Positions 11,478 through 25,922 are shown, counted from the stretch's first letter. The stretch: 64,000 nucleotides of DNA from Aegilops tauschii subsp. strangulata (GCF_002575655.3 NC_053037.3:506300544-506364543), one strand, 5' to 3'. A program made the numbers and translations. The notes: generated by a model from the sequence alone, not told the origin.

Positions 11478-13212
11478 TGAAGGAAATATGCCTAGAGGCA
11501 ATAATAAAGTTGTTATTTATATTGCCTTATATCATGATAAATGTTTATTATTCATGCTAGAATTGTATTAACCGGAAACTTAGTACATGTGTGAATACAT
11601 AGACAAACAGAGTGTCACTAGTATGCCTCTACTTGACTAGCTCGTTGAATCAAAGATGGTTAAGTTTCCTAACCATAGACATGAGTTGTCATTTGATTAA
11701 CGGGATCACATCATTACAGAATGATGTGATTGACTTGACCCATTCCGTTAGCTTAGCATTTGATCGTTTAGTATATTGCTATTGCTTTCTTCATGACTTA
11801 TACATGTTCCTATGACTATGAGATTATGCAACTCCCGAATACCGGAGGAACACTTTGTGTTCTACCAAACGTCACAACGTAACTGGGTGATTATAAGGGT
11901 GCTCTACAGGTGTCTCCAATGGTACTTGTTGAGTTGGCATAGATCGAGATTAGGATTTGTCACTCCAATTGTCAGAGAGGTATCTCTGGGCCCTCTCGGT
12001 AATGCACATCACTATAAGACTTGGAATCAATGTAACTAATGAGTTAGTTGCGGGATGATGCATTACGGAACAAGTAAAGAGACTTGTCGGTAACGAGATT
12101 GAACTAGGTATTGAGATACCGATGATCGAATCTCGGGCAAGTAACATACTGATGAGAAAGGGAACAACGTATGTTGTTATGCGGTTTGACCGATAAAGAT
12201 CTTCGTAGAATATGTAGGAACCAATATGAGCATCCAGGTTCCGCTATTGTTTATTGACCGGAGACGTGTCTCGGTCATGTCTACATAGTTCTCGAACCCG
12301 TAGGGTCCGCACGCTTAACGTTCGGTGACGATCAGTATGATGAGTTTATGTGTTTTGATGTACCGAAGGTAGTTCGGAGTCCCGGATATGATCATGGACA
12401 TGACGAGGAGTCTCGAAATGGTCGAGACATAAAGATCGATATATTGGAAGCCTATATTTGGACATCGGAATAGTTTCAGGTGAAATCGGGATTTTACCGG
12501 AGTACCGGGAGGTTACCGGAACCCCCTGGTAAGTGTATGGGCCTTATTGGGCCATAGTGGAGAGAGAGAGAGGAGACCAGGGCAGGCCGCGTGCCCCCTC
12601 TCCCTCTGGTCCGAATTGGACTAGGAGGGGGGACGGCGCCCCCCTTTCCTTCCTCCCTCTCCCCCCCTTCCTTCTCTCCTAGTCCAACTAGGGAAGGGGG
12701 AATCCTACTCCCGGTGGGAGTAGGACTCCTCCAGGGCGCGGCATAGAGGGCTGGCCCTCCCCCCTCCTCCACTCCTTTATATACGGGGGAGGGGGCACCC
12801 CATAGACACACAAGTTTATCATTGATCTTTTAGCCGTGTGCGGTGCCCCCCTCCACCATAATCCACCTCGGTCATATCGTAGCGGTGCTTAAGCGAAGCC
12901 CTGCGTTGGTAGCTTCATCATCACCGTCATCACGCCGTCGTGCTGAAGAAGCTCTCCCTCGATGCTCTACTGGATCGTGAGTTCGTGGGACGTCACCGAG
13001 CTGAACGTGTGCAGATCGCGGAGGTGCCGTACGTTCGGTACTAGGATCGGTCGATCGTGAAGACGTACGACTACATCAACCGCGTTGTCATAATGCTTCC
13101 GCTTTCGGTCTATGAGGGTACGTGGACAACACTCTCCCCTCTCATTTGCTATGCATCACCATGATCTTGCGTGTGTGTAGGAATTTTTTTGAAATTACTA
13201 CGTTCCCCAACA
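11478..13212 (+). repeat. 5' LTR of copia A
   Basis: Begins TGAAGGAAATATGCC and ends TTCCCCAACA. It contains the typical BARE1/Angela features: the CTAGAGGCAATAATAAAG start, a GC-rich segment and a TATA box (TTTATATA) at about 12777-12784. It matches 18460-20104 plus 27935-28027. Confidence 0.92.
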
Positions 13213-13213
13213 G

Positions 13214-13229
13214 TGGCATCCGAGTCAGG
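13214..13229 (+). other. Primer binding site (tRNA-iMet) of copia A
   Basis: TGGCATCCGAGTCAGG starts two bases after the LTR. The canonical initiator-Met primer site of this family is TGGTATCAGAGCCAGG, so three positions have changed. Confidence 0.75.
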
Positions 13230-14446
13230 TTTATGCGTAGATGTTATATGCACGAGTAGAACACAAGTGAGTTGTGGGCGATACTAGTCATACTGCTTAC
13301 CAGCATGTCATACTTTGATTCGGCGGTATTGTTGGATGAAGCGGCTCAGACCGACATTACGCGTACGCTTACGCGAAACTGGTTCTACCGACGTGCTTCG
13401 CACACAGGTGGCTGGCGGGTGTCAGTTTCTCCAACTTTAGTTAAATCGAGTGTGGCTACGTCCGGTCCTTGTGAAGGTTAAAACAGCACATACTTGACGA
13501 AATATCGTTGTGGTTTTGATGCGTAGGTAAGAACGGTTCTTGCTCAGCCCGTAGCAGCCACGTAAAACTTGCAACAACAAAGTAGAGGACGTCTAACTTG
13601 TTTTTGCAGGGCATGTTGTGATGTGATATGGTCAAGACATGATGCTAAATTTTATTGTATGAGATGATCATGTTTTGTAACAGAGTTATCGGCAACTGGC
13701 AGGAGCCAAATGGTTGTCGCTTTATTGTATGAAATACAATCGCCATGTAATTGCTTTACTTTATCACTAAGCGGTAGCAATAGTCGTAGAAGCAATAGTT
13801 GGCGAGACGACAACGATGCTACGATGGAGATCAAGGTGTCGCGCCGGTGGCGATGGTGATCATGACGGTGCTTTGGAGATGGAGATCAAAGGCACAAGAT
13901 GATGATGGCCATATCATATCACTTATATTGATTGCATGTGATGTTTATCTTTTATGCATCTTATTTTGCTTAGATCGACGGTAGCATTATAAGATGATCT
14001 GTCACTAAATTTCAAGGTACAAGTGTTCTCCCTGAGTATGCACCGTTGCGAAAGTTCGTCGTGCCGAGACACCACGTGATGATCGGGTGTGATAAGCTCT
14101 ACGTTCACATACAACAGGTGCAAGCCAGTTTTGCACAGGCAGAATACTCGGGTTAAACTTGACGAGCCTAGCATATGCAGATATGGCCTCGGAACACTGA
14201 GACCGAAAGGTCGAGCGTGAATCATATAGTAGATATGATCAACATAGTGATGTTCACCATTGAAAACTACTCCATCTCACGTGATGATCGGACATGGTTT
14301 AGTTGATATGGATCACGTGATCACTTAGATGATTAGAGGGATGTCTATCTAAGTGGGAGTTCTTAAGTAATTTGATTAATTGAACTTTAATTTATCATGA
14401 ACTTAGTACCTGATAGTATTTTGCATGTCTTTGTTGTTGTAGATAG
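13230..14446 (+). other. Untranslated leader of copia A
   Basis: About 1.2 kb between primer site and gag start with no convincing open frame. The stretch near 13930-14210 is shared with the leader of copia B (26040-26220, inverted), which helps define the deletion in B. Nothing else was recognised. Confidence 0.6.
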
Positions 14447-17400
14447 ATGGCCCGTGTTGTTGTTCCATTGAATTTTAATGCGTTCCTTGAGAAAGCTGAG
14501 TTGAAAGATGATGGTAGGAATTACATGGACTGGGTCCATAACTTGTGGATTATCCTCATTGCTGCATAGAATAATTACGTCATGGAAGCACCGCTAGGTG
14601 CCAAACCCGCTGCAGGAGCAACGCCAGATGTTATGAACGTCTGGCAGAGCAAAGCTGATGACTACTCGATAGTTCAGTGTGCCATGCTTTACGGCTTAGA
14701 ACCGGGACTTCAACGACGTTTTGAACGTCATGGAGCATATGAGATGTTCCAGGAGTTGAAGTTAATATTTCAAGCAAATGCCCGGATTGAGAGATATGAA
14801 GTCTCCAATAAGTTCTATAGCTGCAAGATGGAGGAGAATAGTTCTGTCAGTGAGCATATACTCAAAATGTCTGGGTATAACAATCACTTGATTCAACTGG
14901 GAGTTAATCTTCCGGATGATAGTGTCATTGACAGAATTCTTTAATCACTGCCACCAAGCTACAAGAGCTTCATGATGAACTATAACATGCAAGGGATGGA
15001 TAAGACAATTCCCGAGCTCTTCGCGATGCTAAAGGCTGCGGAGGTAGAAATCAAGAAGGAGCATCAAGTGTTGATGGTCAACAAGACCACCAGTTTCAAG
15101 AAAAAGGGTAAAGGGAAGAAGGGGAACTTCAAGAAGAACGGCAAGCAAGTTGCTGCTCAAGTGAAGAAACCCAAGTCTGGACCTAAGCCTGAGACTGAGT
15201 GCTTCTACTGCAAAGGGACTGGTCACTGGAAGCGGAACTGCCCCAAGTATTTGGCGGATAAGAAGGATGGCAAGGTGAACAAAGGTATATGTGATATACA
15301 TGTTATTGATGTGTACCTTACTAATGCCCGCAGTAGCACCTGGGTATTTGATACTGGTTCTGTTGCTAATATTTGCAACTCGAAACAGGGACTACGGATT
15401 AAGCGAAGATTGGCTAAGGATGAGGTGACGATGCGCTTGGGAAATGGTTCCAGAGTCGATGTGATCGCGGTCAGCACGCTACCTCTACATCTACCTTCGG
15501 GATTAGTTTTAGACCTGAATAATTGTTATTTGGTGCCCGCGTTGAGCATGAACATTATATCTGGATCTTGTTTGATGCGAGAAGGTTATTCATTTAAATC
15601 TGAGAATAATGGTTGTTCTATTTATATGAGTAATATCTTTTATGGTCATGCACCCTTGAAGAGTGGTCTATTTTTTATGAATCTCGATAGTAGTGATACA
15701 CATATTCATAATATTGAAGCCAAAAGATGCAGAGTTGATAATGATAGTGCAACTTATTTGTGGCACTCCCGTTTGGGTCATATTGGTGTAAAGCGCATGA
15801 AGAAACTCCATTCTGATGGAATTTTGGAATCACTTGATTATGAATCACTTGGTATTTGCGAACCATGCCTCATGGGCAAGATGACTAAAACTCCGTTCTC
15901 CGGAACAATGAAGCGAGCAACAGATTTGTTGGAAATCATACATACAGATGTATGTGGTCCGATGAATGTTGAGGCTCGCGGCGGTATCGTTATTTTCTCG
16001 CCTTCACAGATGATTTGAGCATATATGGGTATATCTACTTGATGAAGCATAAGTCTGAAACATTTGAAAAGTTCAAAGAATTTCAGAGTGAAGTGGAAAA
16101 TCATCGTAACAAGAAAATAAAATTTCTACGATCTGATGGTGGAGGAGAATATTTGAGTTACGAGTTTGGTCTTCATTTGAAACAATGCGGAATAGTTTCA
16201 CAACTCATGCCACCCTGAACACCACAACGTAATGGTGTGTCCGAACGTCGTAATCGTACTTTACTAGATATGGTGCAATCTATGACGTCTCTTACTGATT
16301 TACCACTATCGTTTTGGGGTTATGCTTTAGAGACGGCTGCATTCACGTTAAATAGGGCACCATCTAAATCCATTGAGACAACGCCTTATGAACTGTGGTT
16401 TGGCAAGAAACCAAAGTTGTCGTTTCTTAAAGTTTGGGGCTGCGATGCTTATGTGAAAAAGCTTCAACCTGATAAGCTCGAACCCAAATCGGAGAAATGT
16501 GTATTCATAGGATACCCAAAGGAGACTGTTGGGTACACCTTCTATCACAGATCCGAAGGCAAGACATTCGTTGCTAAGAATGGATCCTTTCTAGAGAAGG
16601 AGTTTCTCTCGAAAGAAGTGAGTGGGAGGAAAGTAGAACTTGATGAGGTAACTATATCTGCTCCCTTATTGGAAAGTAGTTCATCACAGAAATCTGTTCC
16701 TGTGACTCCTACACCAATTAGTGAGGAAGCTAATGATGATGATCATGTAACTTCAGATCAAGTTACTACTGAACCTCGTAGGTCAACCAGAGTAAGATCC
16801 GCACCAGAGTGGTACAGTAATCCTGTTCTGGAGGTCATGTTACTTAACCATGATGAACCTACGAACTATGAGGAAGCGATGATGAGCCCAGATTCCGCAA
16901 AATGGCTTGAAGCCATGAAATCTGAGATGGGATCCATGTATGAGAACAGTGGACTTTGGTTGACTTGCCCAATGATCGGCAAGCCATCGAGAATAAATGG
17001 ATCTTCAAGAAGAAGACTGACGCTGACGGTAATGTTACTGTCTACAAAGCTCGACTTGTTGCGAAAGGTTTTCGACAAGTTCAAGGAGTTGACTACGATG
17101 AGACTTTCTCACCCGTAGAGATGCTTAAGTCCGTCCGAATCATGTTAGCAATTGCCGCATTTTATGATTATGAAATTTGGCAAATGGATGTAAATACTGC
17201 ATTCCTGAATGGATTTCTGAAAGAAGAGTTGTATATGATGCAACCTGAAGGTTTTATCGATCCAGAGGATGCTAACAAAGTGTGCAAGCTCCAGCGATCC
17301 ATCTATGGACTGGTGCAAGCATCTCGGAGTTGGAATAAATGTTTTGATAGTGTGATCAAAGCATATGGTTTTATACAGACTTTTGGAGAAGCCTGTATTT

Positions 17401-18462
17401 ACAAGAAAGTGAGTGGGAGCTCTGTAGCATTTCTAATATTATATGTGGATGACATATTGTTGATTGTAAATGATATAGAATTTCTGGATAGCATAAAAGG
17501 ATACTTGAATAAAAGTTTTTCAATGAAAGACCTCGGTGAAGCTGCTTATATATTGGGCATCAAGATCTATAGAGATAGATCAAGACGCTTAATTGGACTT
17601 TCACAAAGCACATACCTTGATAAAGTTTTGAAGAAGTTCAAAATGGATCAAGCAAAGAAAGGGTTCTTGCCTGTGTTACAAGGTGTGAAGTTGAGTCAGA
17701 CTCAATGCCCGACCACTGCAGAAGATAGAGAGAAAATGAAAGGTGTTCTCTATGCTTCAGCCATAGGCTCTATCATGTCTGCAATGTTGTGTACCAGACC
17801 AGATGCGTGCCTTGCTATTAGTTTAGCAGGGAGGTACCAAAGTAATCCAGGAGTGGATCACTGGACAGCGGTCAAGAACCATCCTGAAATACCTGAAAAG
17901 GCCTAAGGATATGTTTTTCGTTTATGGAGGTGACAAAGAGCTCGTCGTAAATGGTTACGTCGATGCAAGCTTTGACACTGATCTGGATGACTCTAAGTCA
18001 CAAACTGGATACATGTTTATATTGAACGATGGAGCTATCAGTTGATGCAGTTCTAAACAAAGCGTCGTGGCGGGATCTACGTGTGAAGCAGAGTACATAG
18101 CTGCTTCGGAAGTAGCAAATGAAGGAGTCTGGATGGAGGAGTTCATATCCGATCTAGGTGTCATACCTAGTGCATCGGGTCCAACGAAAATCTTTTGTGA
18201 CAATACAGGTGCAATTGCCTTGGCAAAGGAATCCAGATTTCAGAAGAGAACCAAACACATCAAGAGACGCTTCAATTCCATCCACGATCAAGTCAAGGAG
18301 GGAGACATAGAGATTTGCAAGATACATACGGATCTGAATGTTACAGGCCCGTTGACTAAGCCTTTCTCACGAGCAAAACATGATCATCACCAAGACTCCA
18401 TGGGTGTTAGAATCATTACTGTGCAATCTAGATTATTGACTCTAGTGCAAGTGGGAGACTGA
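14447..18462 (+). pseudogene. Copia A gag-pol polyprotein, broken
   Basis: Starts at ATG 14447 (MARVVVPLNF). Gag is followed by a CCHC zinc knuckle (CFYCKGTGHWKRNC, near 15202). Next come an aspartic protease (WVFDTGSVANIC; D-T-G at about 15349) and the integrase with an HxxxH/CxxC-like GIKRM...CEPCLMGKM region, HTDVCGP, FTDD and the NGVSERRNRTLL segment. The reverse transcriptase shows YVDDILL near 17445 and is followed by RNase H. Breaks: TAG near 14567, TAA at 14942, frameshift near 15990, TGA at 16216, frameshifts near 16955 and 17870, and a TGA near 18043. The last stop codon, TGA at 18460-18462, is formed by the first bases of the 3' LTR. It is inactive but nearly full length. Confidence 0.9.
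18447..18459 (+). other. Polypurine tract of copia A
   Basis: GCAAGTGGGAGAC lies immediately before the 3' LTR TG. The same tract, inverted, precedes the 3' LTR of copia B at 21826-21838. Confidence 0.8.
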
Positions 18463-20104
18463 AGGAAATATGCCCTAGAGGCAATAATAAAGTTGTTATT
18501 TATATTTCCTTATATCATGATAAATGTTTATTATTCATGCTAGAATTGTATTAACCGGAAACTTAGTACATGTGTGAATACATAGACAAACAGAGTGTCA
18601 CTAGTATGCCTCTACTTGACTAGCTCGTTGAATCAAATATGGTTAACTTTCCGAACCATAGACATGAGTTGCCATTTGATTAACGGGATCACATCATTAG
18701 AGAATGATGTGATTGACTTGACCCATTCCGTTAGCTTAGCATTTGATCGTTTAGTATATTGCTATTGCTTTCTTCATGACTTATACATGTTCCTATGACT
18801 ATGAGATTATGCAACTCCCGAATACCGGAGGAACACTTTGTGTTCTACCAAATGTCACAACGTAACTGGGTGATTATAAAGGTGCTCTACAGGTGTCTCC
18901 GATGGTACTTGTTGAGTTGGCATAGATCGAGATTAGGATTTGTCACTCTGATTGTCGGAGAGGTATCTCTAGGCCCTCTCGATAATGCACATCACTATAA
19001 GCCTTGCAAGCAATTTAACTAATGAGTTAGTTGCGGGATGATGCATTACGAAACGAGTAAAGAGACTTGCCGGTAACAAGATTGAACTAGGTATTGAGAT
19101 ACCAACGATCGAATCTCGGGCAAGTAACATACCGATGACAAAGGGAACAACGTATGTTGTTGTGCGGTTTGACCGATAAAGATCTTCGTAGAATATGTAG
19201 GAACCAATATGAGCATCCTGGTTCCGCTATTGGTTATTGGCTGGAGACGTGTCTCGGTCATGTCTACATAGTTCTCGAACCCGTAGGGTCCGCACGCTTA
19301 ACGTTCGGTGACGATCGGTGTTATGAGTTTATGTGTTTTGATGTACCGAAGGTAGTTCGGAGTCCCGGATATGATCACGGACATGACGAGGAGTCTCGAA
19401 ATGGTCGAGACATAAAGATCGATATATTGGAAGCCTAAATTTGGACATCGGAATAGTTCCGGGTGAAATCGGGATTTTACCGGAGTACCGGGAGGTTACC
19501 GGAACCCCCCGGTAAGTGTATGGGCCTTATTGGGCCATAGTGGAGAGAGATAGAGAGGAGACTAGGGCAGGCCGCGCGCCCCCTCTCCCTCTGGTCCGAA
19601 TTGGACTAGGAGGGGGGCGGCGCCCCCCTTTCCTTCCTCCCTCTCTCCTCCTTCCTTCTCTCCTAGTCCAACTAGGGAAGGGGGGATCCTACTCCCGGTG
19701 AGCGTAGGACTCCTCCAGGGCGCGCCATAGAGGGCCGGCCATCCCCCCTCCTCCACTCCTTTATATACGAGGGAGGGGGCACCCCATAGACACACAAGTT
19801 GATCATTGATCTTTTAGCCGTGTGCGGTGCCCCCTCCACCATAATCCACCTCGGTCGTATCGTAGCGGTGACTAGGCGAAGCCGTGCGTCGGTAGCTTCA
19901 TCATCACCGTCATCACGCCGTCGTGCTGACGAAGCTCTCCCTCGAAGCTCTACTGGATCATGAGTTCGTGGGACGTCACCGAGCTGAACGTGTGCAGATC
20001 GCGGAGGCGCCGTACGTTCGGTACTAGGATCGGTCGATCGTGAAGACGTACGACTACATCAACCGCGTTGTCATAACGCTTCCGCTTTCAGTCTACGAGG
20101 GTAC
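18460..20104 (+). repeat. 3' LTR of copia A, first part
   Basis: Matches the 5' LTR from its first base up to the GAGGGTAC at 20104, where copia B begins. TATA box TTTATATA near 19759-19766. The remaining 93 bp lie at 27935-28027. Confidence 0.92.
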
Positions 20105-21825
20105 TGTCGGGGAACGTAGCAGAAATTCAAAATTTTCTACGCATCACCAAGATCAATCTATGGAGTAATCTAGCAACGAGAGGGAAGGAGTGCATCTACA
20201 TACCCTTGTAGATCGCGAGCGGAAGCGTTCAAGAGAACGGGGTTGTTGGAGTCGTACTCGTCGTGATTCAAATCACCGATGATCCTAGCGCCGAACGGAC
20301 GGCACCTCCGCGTTCAACACACGTACGGATCAACGACGTCTCCTCCTTCTTGATCCAGAAAGGGGGGAGGAGAGGTTGATGGAGATCCAGCAGCACGATG
20401 GCGTGGTGGTGGAAGTAGCGGGATCCCGGCAGGGCTTCGCCAAGCGCAAGCGGGGAGGAAGAGGTGTCACGGGAGGGAGAGGGAGGCGCCAGGGCTTGGA
20501 TTGCTGCTGCCCTCCCTCCCCCCACTATATATAGGGCCAAGGGAGAGGGGGCGCAGCCTTGGCCCTTCCTCCATGGAAGGGTGCGGCCAGGGAGGAGTCC
20601 TTCCTCCCCAAGGCACCTCGGAGGTGCCTTCCCCCTTTAGGACTCTCCGTTTATCTTATCTCTTGGCGCATGGGCCTCTTGGGGCTGGTTACCTTGGCCC
20701 ATATAGGCCAAGGCGCACCCCCCACAGCCCATGTGGCCCCCCGGGGGCTGGTGGACCCCTTGGTGGACCCCCGGACCCCTTTCGGCACTCCCGGTACAAT
20801 ACCGATAAAGTGCGAAACTTTTCCAGCGACCAAAATAAGACTTCCCATATATAAATCTTTACCTCCGGACCATTCCGGAACTCCTCGTGACGTCCGGGAT
20901 CTCATCCGGGACTCCGAACAACTTTCGGGTTACCGCATACTAATATCTCTATAACCCTAGCGTCACCGAACCTTAAGTGTGTAGACCCTACGGGTTCGGG
21001 AACCATGCAGACATGACCGAGACGTTCTCCGGCCAATAACCAACAGCGGGATCTGGATACCCATGTTGGCTCCCACATGCTCCTCGATGATCTCATCGGA
21101 TGAACCATGATGTCGAGGATTCAATCAATCCCGTATACAATTCCCTTTGTCAATCGGTATGTTACTTGCCCGAGATTCGATCGTCGGTATCCCGATACCT
21201 TGTTCAATCTCGTTACCGGCAAGTCTCTTTAGTCGTTCCATAACACATCATCCCGTGATCAACTCCTTGGTCACATTGTGCACATTATGATGATGTCCTA
21301 CCGAGTGGGCCCAGAGATACCTCTCCGTTTACACGGAGTGACAAATCCCAGTCTCGATTCGTGCCAACCCAACAGACACTTTCAGAGATACCTGTAGTGC
21401 ACCTTTATAGCCACCCAGTTACGTTGTGACGTTTGGTACACCCAAAGCATTCCTACGGTATCCGGGAGTTGCACAATCTCATGGTCTAAGGAAATGATAC
21501 TTGACATTAGAAAAGCTCTTAGCAAACGAACTACACGATCTTGTGCTAGGCTTAGGATTGGGTCTTGTCCATCACATCATTCTCCTAATGATGTGATCCC
21601 GTTATCAACGACATCCAATGTCCATGGTCAGGAAACCGTAACCATCTATTGATCAACGAGCTAGTCAACTAGAGGCTTACTAGGGACATGGTGCTGTCTA
21701 TGTATCCACACATGTATCTGAGTTTCCTATCAATACAATTCTAGCATGGATAATAAACGATTATCATGAACAAGGAAATATAATAATAACCAATTTATTA
21801 TTGCCTCTAGGGCATATTTCCAACA
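20105..21825 (-). repeat. 3' LTR of copia B
   Basis: Plus-strand reading starts TGTCGGGGAACGTAGC and ends GGCATATTTCCAACA, so the element-strand LTR begins TGTTGGAAATATGCCC, the BARE1/Angela start. A minus-strand TATA box lies in the CTATATATAG at about 20524-20533. It differs from the other LTR by a short indel (extra CCATTCCGGA near 20869) and scattered substitutions. Confidence 0.92.
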
Positions 21826-21983
21826 GTCTCCCACTTGCACTAGAGTCAATAATCTAGTCCACATCACCATGTGATTAACACTCATAGGTCACATCACCAT
21901 GTGACCAACATCCAAAGAGTTTACTAGAGTCACCAATCTAGTTCACATCACTATGTGATTAATACTCAATGAGTTCTGGTTTG
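21826..21983 (-). other. Polypurine tract and local duplications of copia B
   Basis: The reverse complement of 21826-21838 is the polypurine tract GCAAGTGGGAGAC. Next to it, related sentences recur: CTAGAGTCA..AATCTAG at about 21840 and 21926, and CACATCA.CATGTGA at about 21860, 21891 and 21944. These local duplications are absent from copia A at the same position. Confidence 0.6.
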
Positions 21984-24900
21984 ATCATGTTATGCTTGTG
22001 AGAGAGGTTATTAGTCAACGGGTCTGAACCTTTCAGATCCGTGCGTGCTTTACGAATATTTATGTCATCTTGTGGATGCTACCACGCGCTACTTGGAGCC
22101 ATTTCAAATAACTGCTCTACTATACGAATCCGGTTTACTACTCAAAGTCATCCGGATTAGTGTCAAAGTTCGCATCGACGTAACCCTTTACGACGAACTC
22201 CTTTTCACCTCCATAATCGAGAAAATTCCTTAGTCCACTAGATACTAAGGATAAGTTCGACCGCTGTCATGTGATCCATTCCCGGATCACTATTGTACCC
22301 CTTGACCAACTCATGGCAAGGCACACTTCATGTGCGGTACACAGCATAGCATACTGTAGAGCCTACGTCTGAAGCATAGGGGACGACCTTCGTCCTTTCT
22401 CTCTCTTCTGCTGTGGTCAGGTCTTGAGTCTTACTCAATACTCACACCTTGTAACACAGCCAAGAACTCCTTCTCTGCTGATCTATTTTGAACTCTCTCA
22501 AAATCATGTCAAGGTGTGCGTTCTTTGAAAGTATCATCAGGCGTCTTGATCTATCTCTATAGATCTTGATGCCCAACATGTAAGCAGCTTTATCCATGTC
22601 TTCCTTTGAAAAACTCCATTCAAACAACCCTTTATGCTTTCCAGAAATTTTACATCATTTCGGATCAACAATATGTCATTCACATATACTTATCAGAAAT
22701 GTTGTAGCGCTCCCACTCACTTTATTGTAAATACAAGTTTCTAACAAACTTTGTATAAACCCAAAAACTTTGATCACTCCATCAAAGCGTATATTCTGAC
22801 TCCGAGATGCTTGCTCCAATCCATGGAAGGATCGCTGGAGCTAGCATACCTTTTAGCATCCTTAGGATCGACAAAACCTTTCTGATTGTATCACATACAA
22901 CCTTTCCTTACGAAAACTGGTAAGGAAACTTGTTTTGACATCCATCTGCCAGATTTCATAAATGCAGCTAATGCTAACATGATTCCGACGGACTTAAGCA
23001 TCGCTACGGATGAGAAAATCTCATCGTAGTCAACTCCTTGAACTTGTGAAAATTCTCTTTGCCACAAGTCAAGCTTCATAGACGGTAACATTACCGTCCA
23101 TGTCCGTCTTCTTCTTAAAGATCCATTTATCTCAATGGCTTGCCGATCATCGGGCAAGTTCACCAAAGTCCATGCTTTGTTCTGATACATGGATCCTATC
23201 TCGGATTTCATGGCTTCTAACCATTTGTCGGAATATGGGCCCACCATCGCTTCTCCATAGCTCGTAGGTTCAGTATTGTCTAACAACATGATATCCAAGA
23301 CAGGATCACGCATTACTCTGAAGTAGTACGCATCCTCGTCGTCCTACGAGGTTTGGTAGTGACTTGATCCGAAGTTTCATGATCACTATCATAAGCTTCC
23401 ACTTCAATTGGTGTAGGTGCCACAGGAACAACTTCCTGTGCCCTGCTACACGCTAGTTGAAGTTATGGTTCAATAACCTTATCAAGTTTCCACCATCCTC
23501 CCACTCAATTCTTTCGAGAGAAACTTTTCCTCGAGAAAGGACTCGTTTCTAGAGGCAATTACTTTTGCTTCCAGATCTGAAATAGGAGGTATGCCCAACT
23601 GTTTTGGGTATTCTATGAAGATGCATTTATCCGCTTTGGGTTCGAGCTTAACAGCCTGAAACTTTTTCACATAAGCATTGCAGCCCCAAACTTTTAAGAA
23701 ACGACAACTTAGGTTTCTCTAAACGGTGTCGTCTCAACGGAATTGCGTGGTGCCCCTTTTAAAGTGAATGCGGTTATCTCTAATGCCTAAACGATAGTGG
23801 TAATTCGATAAGAGACATCATGGCATGCACCATATCCAATAGGGTGCAGTTATGATGTTCGGACACACCATCACACTGTGGTGTTCCAGGCGGTATTAAT
23901 TGTGAAACACTTTCCACAATGTCTTAATTGTGTGTGCCAAACTCGTAACTCAGATACTCATCTCTATGATCATATCACAGACATTTTATCCTCTTGTCAC
24001 GACGATCTTCAACTTCACTCTGAAATTACTTGAACCTTTCAATAATTCAGACTTGTGTTTCATCAAGTAAATATTCTCAGCATCTACTCAAATTATCTGT
24101 GAAGTAAGAACATAACGATATCCACTGCATGCCTCAGCACTCATTGGACTGCACACATCAAAATGTATTACTTCCAATAAGTTGCTCTCTTGTTCCATCT
24201 TACTGAAAATGAGGCCTTACAGTCATCTTGCCCATGTGGTATGATTTGCATGTCTCAAGTGATTCAAACTCAAGTGAGTACAAACGATCCATCTGCATGG
24301 AGTTTCTTCATGCATATATACCAATAGACATGGTTCGCATGTCTCAATCTTTTCAAAAACGACTGAGTCCAAAGATCCATCTACATGGAGCTTCTTCATG
24401 CGTTCTATACCAATATGACTCAAATGCAGTGCCACAAGTATGTGGTATTATCATTACTATTTCATATCTTTTGGCATGAACATGTGTATCACTACGATCG
24501 AGATTCATTTTAGGTGCAAGACCATTGAAGGTATTATTCAAATAAACAGAGTAACCATTATTCTCCTTAAATGAATAACCGTATTGCGATAAACATAATC
24601 CAATCATGTTTATGCTCAACGCAAACACCAAATAACAATTATTTAGGTGTAACACCAATCTCGATGGTAGAGGGAGCATGCGATGCTTGATCACATCAAC
24701 CTTGGAAACACTTCCAACACATATCGTCATCTCACCTTTAGCTAGTCTCTGTTTATTCCGCAGCTTTTATTTCGAGTTACTAACACTTAGCAACTGAACC
24801 GGTATCTAATACCCTGGTGCTGCTAGGAGTACTAGTAAAGTACACATTCATATAATGTATATCCAATATACTTCTGTCGACCTTGCCTGCCTTCTCATCT

Positions 24901-25690
24901 ACCAAGTATCTAGGGTAGTTCTGCTTCAGTGACCGTTCCCCTCATTACAGAAGCACTTAGTCTCGGGTTTGGGTTCAACCTTGGGATTCTCCACTAGAGC
25001 AGCAAATGATTTGCCGTTTAATGAAGTATCCCTTCTTGCCCTTGCCCTTCTAGAAACTAGTGGTTTCACTAACCATCAACAATTGATGCTCCTTCTTGAT
25101 TTCTACTCTCGCGGTGTCAAACATCGCGAGTTACTTAAGGATCATCATCTATCCTTGATATTTATAGTTCATCACAAAGCTCTACTAGCTTGGTGGCAGT
25201 GACTATGGAGAACTATCACTATCTCATCTGGGAGATTAACTCCCACTCGATTCAAGCGATTGTGGTAATCAGACAATCTGAGCACATGCTCAACGGTTGA
25301 GATTTTCTCCCTTAGTTTGCAGGCTTAAGAAACTTGTCAGAGGTCTCATACCTCTTGACGTGGGCACTAGTCTGAAATCCCAATTTCAGTTTTCGGAACA
25401 TCTCATATGTTCTGCGACGTTTCAAAAAAACGTCTTTGGTGCCACAATTCTAAACCGTTAGCATTACGCACTGAACTATCACGTAGTTATCAAAACGTGT
25501 ATGTCAGATGTTCCGCAACATCTACAGACGACGCTGAGGTTCAGCACACCGAGCGGTGCATTAAGGACATAAGCCTTCTGTGCAGCAATGAGGACAGTCC
25601 TCGGTTTACGGACCCAGTCCGCATAATTGCTACTACCAACTTTCAACTAAATTTTCTCTAGGAACATATCTTAAACAGTAGAACTAAAGC
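21960..25690 (-). pseudogene. Copia B gag-pol, heavily decayed
   Basis: Minus-strand fragments in collinear order. Gag lies at about 25690-25000, with a zinc knuckle CFCNEGNGHWK near 24935. Protease and GAG-pre-integrase pieces follow near 24800-24220. Integrase C-terminal sequence (KLEPKADKCIFIEYPK) lies near 23640. The start of the reverse transcriptase (EAMKSEIGSMYQNK, NLPDDRQAIE, VQGVDYDEIF) is at 23313-22891 and its end (LGIKIYRDRSRR) near 22560. RNase H remnants run down to about 21960. Frames change many times and stops are frequent. The same domains are in better shape in copia A. Confidence 0.85.
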
Positions 25691-25922
25691 GTATGACATA
25701 ATTTGCAAAGACCTTTTGACTATGTTCATGATAATGAAGTTCATCTGATAATTGAACTCCCACTCAGATAGACATCCCTCTAGTCATCTAAGTGATACAT
25801 GATCCGAGTCAAACTAGGCCGTGTCCGATCATCACGTGAGACGGACTAGTCATCATCGGTGAACATCTCCATGTTGATCGTATCTGCTATACGACTCATG
25901 TTCGACCTTTTGGTCTCTTGTC

